DNA from: Bacteroidales bacterium
Lineage (GTDB): Bacteria > Bacteroidota > Bacteroidia > Bacteroidales > P3
Length of the DNA stretch: 50,094 bases
Direction of reading: 5' to 3'
Assembly (NCBI GenBank): GCA_017454015.1
Contig: JAFTDW010000022.1
Span: 1 to 50,094, forward strand
Below, in pieces: positions 44,709 to 50,094 of this stretch; the stretch's first letter is position 1; each line of letters begins with the position of its first letter. The notes under the pieces are model-generated. The model had not been told where the DNA came from, did not search any database, and saw only the letters and a program-made list of their open reading frames with translations. The position numbers and the translations under genes are program-made.

Positions 44709-47700
44709 ATGCCAACACATGGTAAGATAGCATTCATCGACACCGAGGTCGACTTGCATTCGAAAAAAGCCGTCGACTTCGGAGCCGTGTCCAGCGACGG
44801 CAACACCATCCACACCCACAAGCAGCAGGAGTTTGCCGCCTTCGCGGCGCAAGCCGACGCCATTTGCGGCCACAACATAGTACACCACGACCTACGCTAC
44901 ACCCCGCTCAGCCAGCCCGCCACGGTTATCGACACCCTGTACCTGTCGCCGCTCCTCTTCCCTCTGAAGCCCTACCACCGCCTGGTCAAGGACGACAAGC
45001 TGCAGGTCGACGAGCTCAACAACCCCGTCAACGACGCCCTCAAAGCCCGCGACCTCTTCTACGACGAGGTAGAAGCATGGAACGCGCTGCCCGACACCAG
45101 GAAACAAATACTCTACCACCTGCTGCACCGCGAACCCGAGTTTGGCGGTTTCTTCCGTTACCTTAAATACACCCCTCCGACGGGCTCGCTGATAAGCCGC
45201 CTGCTCTCCTCCCCTCCCAACATAACCCAACAGATAAGGCAGGAATACGGCAACCACGTATGCCACAACGCCGACATTGCCGCCATAGCCAGACAGTACC
45301 CCGTGGAACTGGCTTATGCACTGGCCATTATCGGAGCCGACGACCTCATGAGCATCACCCCCGCCTGGGTGCAACGCAACTACCCTCACCTCTCCAATGT
45401 CATGGCGATGCTGCGCAACACCCCCTGCGGCGGATGCCCATACTGCGACAGGCGGCTCGACGCACACCAAGGCCTGCGCGACTTCTTTGGCTACAGCGAG
45501 TTCCGCACCTTCACGCCGCAAACCGCCGGAGCCAAGCCCAGCCACATGCAGCAGGAAGCCGTGGAGTCGGCCCTGCGCGGCGAATCGCTGCTCACCATAT
45601 TCCCTACAGGCGGCGGCAAAAGCCTCACCTTCCAGCTGCCGGCACTCATGGCCGGACGCAACATGCACGGCCTCACCGTGGTGCTGTCGCCGCTGCAGTC
45701 GCTCATGAAAGACCAGGTCGACAACCTCGCCCAGAGAGGCATCAGCGACGCCGTGACCATCAACGGCCTGCTCGACCCCATAGAGCGCTCCCTCGCCATA
45801 CAGCAGGTGGCCGACGGCAGCGCCAACCTGCTCTACATAGCCCCCGAGATGCTGCGCAACAATACCATAGAGCGTCTGCTGCTCGGACGCAACGTGGTAC
45901 GCATAGTGATCGACGAGGCCCACTGCTTCTCGGCTTGGGGGCAGGACTTCCGCGTAGACTACCTGTACATCGGCGACTTCATACGGCAGCTGCAGGAAAA
46001 GAAGCAGAACACAACCCCCATCGCCGTGAGCTGCTTCACGGCCACGGCCAAACAAAAAGTCATCACAGATATCTGCGACTACTTTGCCGAGAAACTCAAC
46101 ATAAAACTCCGCGTCTTTGCCGCCGCCAGCGAGCGCGTCAACCTGCGCTACTCCGTGATCCACACCGACACCGACGAGGAAAAATACAGCCAGCTACGCT
46201 CACTCATCCTTGCCCACAAATGCCCCTCCATAATCTATGTGAGCCGCACCCGCCGTTCCGTTGAGATAGCCCGCCACCTGCACGCCGACGGCATACGTGC
46301 ACTGCCTTTCAACGGCAAAATGGAGGTTGCCGAGAAAGTTGCCAACCAAGACTCCTTCATGCATGGCGACACTCAGGTCATAGTCGCCACCTCGGCTTTC
46401 GGCATGGGGGTGGACAAAAAAGACGTGGGCCTTGTGGTACACTACGACATCAGCGACTCGCTTGAGAGCTACCTGCAAGAGGCCGGACGCGCCGGACGCG
46501 ACCCCAACACCGAGGCCGACTGCTACGTGCTCTACACCGACAACGACCTCGACAAACACTTCATACTCCTCAACCAAACCAAGCTATCCATCAGCGAGAT
46601 ACAGCAGATATGGCAGGTAATCAAAGACCTCACCGCCCAACAAACCACCGTGAGCTGCTCGCCGCTCGAGCTGGCTCGCAAAGCAGGCTGGAGCGACGAA
46701 ACCTATGACATTGAGACACGCGTCAAAGCCGCCATTTCCGCCCTCGAGAATGCCGGCTTTGTAAAACGCGGCAACAACACCCCGCACATATTTGCCACAG
46801 GCATCACCGTGGCCAGCATGATAGAGGCCCGCCAAAAGCTCGCACAATCGCGCCTCTTCGACGACCACTCCCGCGAAGAGGCGGCACGCATACTCAGCTC
46901 CCTCATAAGCCGCCGCGCCACAACCATCAACAGCGACGAGGCTGAGAGCCGCATTGACTACCTCGCCGACCTGCTCTGCATGAGCAAGGAGACTGTCATT
47001 CGCAACGTCAGCCTCATGCGGCAGGAGGGCATCCTTGCCGACAGCAAGGACATGCAGGCTCTGGCACCCAAAAGCACACTCCGCCACGAACTCACCAACA
47101 CCCTCCGCCTGGAAAAATTCATACTCGACCGCCTCACCACCGAAACCCAGGAGCTGAGCTACAAAAAGCTCAACGAGGAAGCTCAAAGCGCAGGGCTCAC
47201 CCACTGCACCGTGAGACGCATCAAGTTGCTGCTCCATTTCCTCAGCATAAAAAGCTACATACGCAAAGAGGAGCATAAGGCCTCGGAGAGCGTACGGCTC
47301 CACCTGCAAGTCGATGCCGACGCCACCGCGCAGCGTTTCGACCACCGCGCCGAGCTATGCCATCTCGTGGCTGAAAAGCTCCTCGCCGAGAGACACAAAG
47401 GCACCTCGCTCATCACCTTCTCCATCGTCGAGATGCTCTCCCAATGCACCGCCTCGCTCATCACCTTCGCCGAACCACCCACCATTGCCGACATGGAAGA
47501 AGCCCTGCTCTACATGAGCAAGACCGAGCTGATAAAACTCGAAGGCGGCTTCATGGTGGTCTACAACCCCATGCAAATAAGCCGTAAAGTGGAACGCCGC
47601 ACACGCTACAGCAAGGACAACTACCGGCTGCTCGACGATTTCTACCGCCAACGCATACAGCAGATACACATAGTGGGCGAATATGCCAACCTCATGGTGC

Positions 47701-49406
47701 GCGACTACGACGCCGCGCTGCGCTATGTGAGTGACTACTTCCTGCTCGACCACCGCGAGTTCATAGCCCGCTACTTCAAAGGCGAGCGCCGCACGCAGAT
47801 AACCCACAACATCACACCGAACCGCTACAAGCAAATCTTCGGGCAGCTCAGCGCACGCCAGAAAACCATTATCGACGACAACAAGTCCCGGCACATAGTG
47901 GTGGCCGCCGGCCCCGGTAGCGGCAAGACGCGCGTACTTGTCCACAAGCTGGCCTCGCTGCTGCTTCTCGAAGACGTCAAACACGAGCAACTGCTAATGC
48001 TCACCTTCTCGCGCGCCGCCGCCACAGAGTTCAAGAAACGCCTCATGGAACTTGTGGGCAACGCTGCCCACTTCGTGGAAATCAAGACGTTCCATTCATA
48101 CAGCTTCGACCTCATAGGCCGGCAAGGCACTCTCGAAGAATCCTCCGACGTGGTGCAGCGTGCCGCCGAGATGATAGAAAAAGGCGAGGTGGAAGCCTCT
48201 CGCATTGCCAAGAGCGTCCTCGTCGTCGACGAAGCTCAGGACATGAGCAACGACGACTTCCGCCTGGTCCGGGCTCTCATGAACCACAATGAAGAGATGC
48301 GCGTCATTGCCGTTGGCGACGACGACCAAAACATCTACACCTTCCGCGGCAGCAACTCCCGCCACCTGCAATCGCTCATTTCGCAATACGGCGCCACTCT
48401 CTACGAGATGACCGACAACTACCGCTCCGCCAAAGCCATTGTCGACCACTCCAACCGCTTCGTGCAGCAAATACCCAACCGCATGAAACACACGCCCATC
48501 AAGGCCGTCACCTCCGAGCCAGGGACAGTGGAAGTCGACAAAGTATTCACCGAAAGCCTCACCCCACATATCTCGGGCTCCACAGCCATACTCACACGCA
48601 CCAACGAGCAAGCCTTGCAGATAGCCTACCTGCTCGAACAAAAAGGCATCCATGCACAGCTTCTGCAGTCAGGCAGCGAGTTTAGGTTCATCAACCTCGC
48701 CGAAGTGCGCTACTTCACAAAACACCTTGCAGGCAGCGGCACCGTCATCTCCAACGATGCATGGCAAGCCGCCAAGGAGCGCACCCTCAACACCTACTCC
48801 ACCAGCAAGCTGCTGCCCGCCATGCACCAGTTCTGGGACGACTTCGAGACCACCAACCGCACCATCTACCGCAGCGACCTGCGCCAGTTCCTGCTCGAGA
48901 GCGATGTCGACGACTTTATTGCCGCCGACAGCCAGCGCGTCTTTGTCAGCACCATCCACAAAGCCAAGGGACGCGAGTTCGACACCGTGCACCTCCTTGC
49001 CTGCAATGCCGACGGCAGCCCCGACGACCTGCGCACCCTCTACGTCGGACTCACTCGCGCCAAACGCCACCTCTACATCTACAACACCGTGGCCCTCAAC
49101 CGGTCCGCCATCTGCATCAACCTCACCTTGCGCGACGTATGGCTCGACTACTTCCGCAAACACAAGACCGAGGTGTTAAAGCTGCGCAGCGGCGACATAC
49201 TCAACTACTCCAACGGCTACCTCGTGTCTCGGCAAGGTTCATACATAGGTGCCTTGTCGAAAAGCCGCCTACAACAAATCAACGAGTTACAGCAGAAAGG
49301 CTACTACGTTACACGCGCCGAGGTGAGCTACGTGCTCGCATGGCGTCCGCGCGACGAGCAACAAGAGGTAGCCGTAAGCCTCGCCAACCTATATCTAAAA
49401 AAATGA
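44709..49406 (+). CDS. Exonuclease-RecQ-UvrD fusion helicase
   Basis: A 1565-residue DNA-processing protein. Residues 1-120 look like a DEDD 3'-5' exonuclease: IAFIDTEVDLHSKKAVDFGAV (Asp11, Glu13), CGHNIVHHDLRY (Asp61) and NPVNDALKARDLF as a possible last motif. CGGCPYC at 240-246 suggests a zinc knuckle. Residues 280-620 are RecQ (SF2): PTGGGKS (299-305), DEAHC (402-406), FTATAK, and QEAGRAGRD. About 620-1045 holds winged-helix-like RQC/HRDC-region sequence. From about 1050 a UvrD/Rep SF1A helicase follows: AAGPGSGKTRVL, VVDEAQDMSND, GDDDQNIYTFRG, STIHKAKGREFD, YVGLTRAKRHLY. The start ATG lies 25 bases after the glycosylase gene. It is likely a repair or replication-fork enzyme. Confidence 0.92.
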   Translation: MPTHGKIAFIDTEVDLHSKKAVDFGAVSSDGNTIHTHKQQEFAAFAAQADAICGHNIVHHDLRYTPLSQPATVIDTLYLSPLLFPLKPYHRLVKDDKLQVDELNNPVNDALKARDLFYDEVEAWNALPDTRKQILYHLLHREPEFGGFFRYLKYTPPTGSLISRLLSSPPNITQQIRQEYGNHVCHNADIAAIARQYPVELAYALAIIGADDLMSITPAWVQRNYPHLSNVMAMLRNTPCGGCPYCDRRLDAHQGLRDFFGYSEFRTFTPQTAGAKPSHMQQEAVESALRGESLLTIFPTGGGKSLTFQLPALMAGRNMHGLTVVLSPLQSLMKDQVDNLAQRGISDAVTINGLLDPIERSLAIQQVADGSANLLYIAPEMLRNNTIERLLLGRNVVRIVIDEAHCFSAWGQDFRVDYLYIGDFIRQLQEKKQNTTPIAVSCFTATAKQKVITDICDYFAEKLNIKLRVFAAASERVNLRYSVIHTDTDEEKYSQLRSLILAHKCPSIIYVSRTRRSVEIARHLHADGIRALPFNGKMEVAEKVANQDSFMHGDTQVIVATSAFGMGVDKKDVGLVVHYDISDSLESYLQEAGRAGRDPNTEADCYVLYTDNDLDKHFILLNQTKLSISEIQQIWQVIKDLTAQQTTVSCSPLELARKAGWSDETYDIETRVKAAISALENAGFVKRGNNTPHIFATGITVASMIEARQKLAQSRLFDDHSREEAARILSSLISRRATTINSDEAESRIDYLADLLCMSKETVIRNVSLMRQEGILADSKDMQALAPKSTLRHELTNTLRLEKFILDRLTTETQELSYKKLNEEAQSAGLTHCTVRRIKLLLHFLSIKSYIRKEEHKASESVRLHLQVDADATAQRFDHRAELCHLVAEKLLAERHKGTSLITFSIVEMLSQCTASLITFAEPPTIADMEEALLYMSKTELIKLEGGFMVVYNPMQISRKVERRTRYSKDNYRLLDDFYRQRIQQIHIVGEYANLMVRDYDAALRYVSDYFLLDHREFIARYFKGERRTQITHNITPNRYKQIFGQLSARQKTIIDDNKSRHIVVAAGPGSGKTRVLVHKLASLLLLEDVKHEQLLMLTFSRAAATEFKKRLMELVGNAAHFVEIKTFHSYSFDLIGRQGTLEESSDVVQRAAEMIEKGEVEASRIAKSVLVVDEAQDMSNDDFRLVRALMNHNEEMRVIAVGDDDQNIYTFRGSNSRHLQSLISQYGATLYEMTDNYRSAKAIVDHSNRFVQQIPNRMKHTPIKAVTSEPGTVEVDKVFTESLTPHISGSTAILTRTNEQALQIAYLLEQKGIHAQLLQSGSEFRFINLAEVRYFTKHLAGSGTVISNDAWQAAKERTLNTYSTSKLLPAMHQFWDDFETTNRTIYRSDLRQFLLESDVDDFIAADSQRVFVSTIHKAKGREFDTVHLLACNADGSPDDLRTLYVGLTRAKRHLYIYNTVALNRSAICINLTLRDVWLDYFRKHKTEVLKLRSGDILNYSNGYLVSRQGSYIGALSKSRLQQINELQQKGYYVTRAEVSYVLAWRPRDEQQEVAVSLANLYLKK

Positions 49407-50094
49407 TCTACTACTATTCAGCCTGCGGCAACAGCCGCCACGTAGCCGAGAGCCTTGCCCAAGCCCTCGGCGAGCAACTGGCTTTCATACCCGAAGCCTT
49501 GCGCAACGGCAACACCGACTTTGCCTCGCACGAAGGCGAGCCGCTCGGCCTTGTCTTCCCCATCTACTCTTGGCGCGTGCCACAGCTGGTTTCCGACTTC
49601 ATCGCCAACCTCGCAATCAAAAGCAAACCCGCCTACTCCTATATCGTGGCAACCTACGGCGACAACGCCGGCATCGCCGACAAACTCTTCAGCCGACAGC
49701 TGGCCAACAAAGGGCTTGTCCTCCATGCCGCTTACGGCATAGCCATGCCCAACACCTACGTCAACCTCTCGTTCATGAACATCGACACCCCCGAACTAAC
49801 GCAACAAAAACTCGCCGCCGCCGAGCCGCAGATTGCCGCCATTGCCGAAAACATAAAACGCCAGGCACACCTCAACACCATCTGCCGGGGCAGCCTCCCT
49901 TGGTTCAAGAGCGTGGTGATTGGAAGCCTCTTCAACTCTATAACCTCCGACAAGGCCTACCACGCCACCGACCTCTGCATATCCTGCGGACGCTGCGCCG
50001 CGGTGTGCCCCCTGCACAACATAACGATAGACAAACCCTCGCCCGACGCCCCAGCGCCACGCCCCGCATGGCACGGACAATGCAACCACTGCGA
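49403..50094 (+). CDS. EFR1-family flavodoxin-ferredoxin protein, partial
   Basis: Flavodoxin-like domain fused to a bacterial ferredoxin domain; 230 residues are in the window and the C-terminus runs off the right edge. MIYYYSACGNSRHVAESLA is the FMN loop (the typical S-x-T/C-GN), FPIYSWRVPQLVSDFI is the second flavin contact. The first cluster motif is CISCGRCAAVCPL near residue 192, and the window ends in the beginning of the second one, CNHC. The ATG overlaps the helicase stop as ATGA. Family role is not well settled. Confidence 0.9.
   Translation, partial: MIYYYSACGNSRHVAESLAQALGEQLAFIPEALRNGNTDFASHEGEPLGLVFPIYSWRVPQLVSDFIANLAIKSKPAYSYIVATYGDNAGIADKLFSRQLANKGLVLHAAYGIAMPNTYVNLSFMNIDTPELTQQKLAAAEPQIAAIAENIKRQAHLNTICRGSLPWFKSVVIGSLFNSITSDKAYHATDLCISCGRCAAVCPLHNITIDKPSPDAPAPRPAWHGQCNHC

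Noticed and set aside
44892-46163. Minus-strand frame of 423 residues opposite the helicase
   Set aside because: Antisense shadow of the RecQ region, without motifs.

Overview
The window reads as a chromosomal stretch of a GC-rich member of the Bacteroidales (phylum Bacteroidota). The support is: repeated TAnnTTTG-type -7 promoter elements (for example TATCTTTG before kamA, ruvC and gpsA), a PorQ-like type IX secretion protein and a large surface protein with a type IX C-terminal sorting domain, fimbrillin-like and other lipoproteins, a Bacteroidota-style frdCAB operon, WG-repeat proteins, and little sign of Shine-Dalgarno sequences. I cannot name the genus. No rRNA, tRNA, CRISPR array, prophage or transposase was seen, and no gene-free stretch exceeds 300 bases.

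Layout. 1-429: 5' end of dnaK (minus strand, running off the left edge) with a sigma-54-like upstream region. 664-8124: mixed housekeeping genes, namely a UshA-like nucleotidase lipoprotein, murF, a hotdog thioesterase, a flavodoxin-fold oxidoreductase, an aldehyde dehydrogenase and a WG-repeat protein. 8325-13010: an exported OmpA-like/caspase-like protein whose usual nucleophile Cys is Ser, a GT39-type membrane glycosyltransferase with TPRs, and a lysophospholipid acyltransferase. 13041-23828: a tightly packed co-directional cluster: purL, an orphan sufB, an SpoU-family RNA methyltransferase, a C_GCAxxG_C_C protein, an HD-domain phosphohydrolase, an Mpl-type muropeptide ligase, an Smr-domain protein and a short ispG. 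23922-27781: frdC-frdA-frdB, with an ATTCGTG-type repeat before each gene. 28040-29230: an AT-richer islet with a tiny conserved-looking peptide and a lipoprotein, closed by a strong terminator. 29406-33179: an overlapping operon kamA, WG protein, porQ-like, lplA. 33169-35049 (minus): an LTA-synthase-like sulfatase-fold membrane protein. 35120-43910: ruvC, a sodium:solute symporter, a transglutaminase-like lipoprotein, a 55-residue ferredoxin (minus), gpsA, pepD and a type IX-secreted adhesin-like protein. 44090-50094: a uracil-DNA-glycosylase-like protein, a 1565-residue exonuclease/RecQ/UvrD fusion and the start of an EFR1-type flavodoxin-ferredoxin.

How it fits together. The genes describe an anaerobe with menaquinol:fumarate respiration, MEP isoprenoid synthesis, de novo purines, lysine 2,3-aminomutase chemistry, lipoate salvage, peptidoglycan synthesis and recycling, and protein export by the type IX system. 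The most unusual items are the exonuclease-RecQ-UvrD protein, the Cys-to-Ser caspase-like protein, an IspG that looks Bacteroidota-type but lacks the large internal domain, a fumarate reductase cytochrome b with a soluble insert of about 120 residues, the repeat marking each frd gene, and the TGnCA array before dnaK. Family assignments come from reading motifs; no database search was possible.
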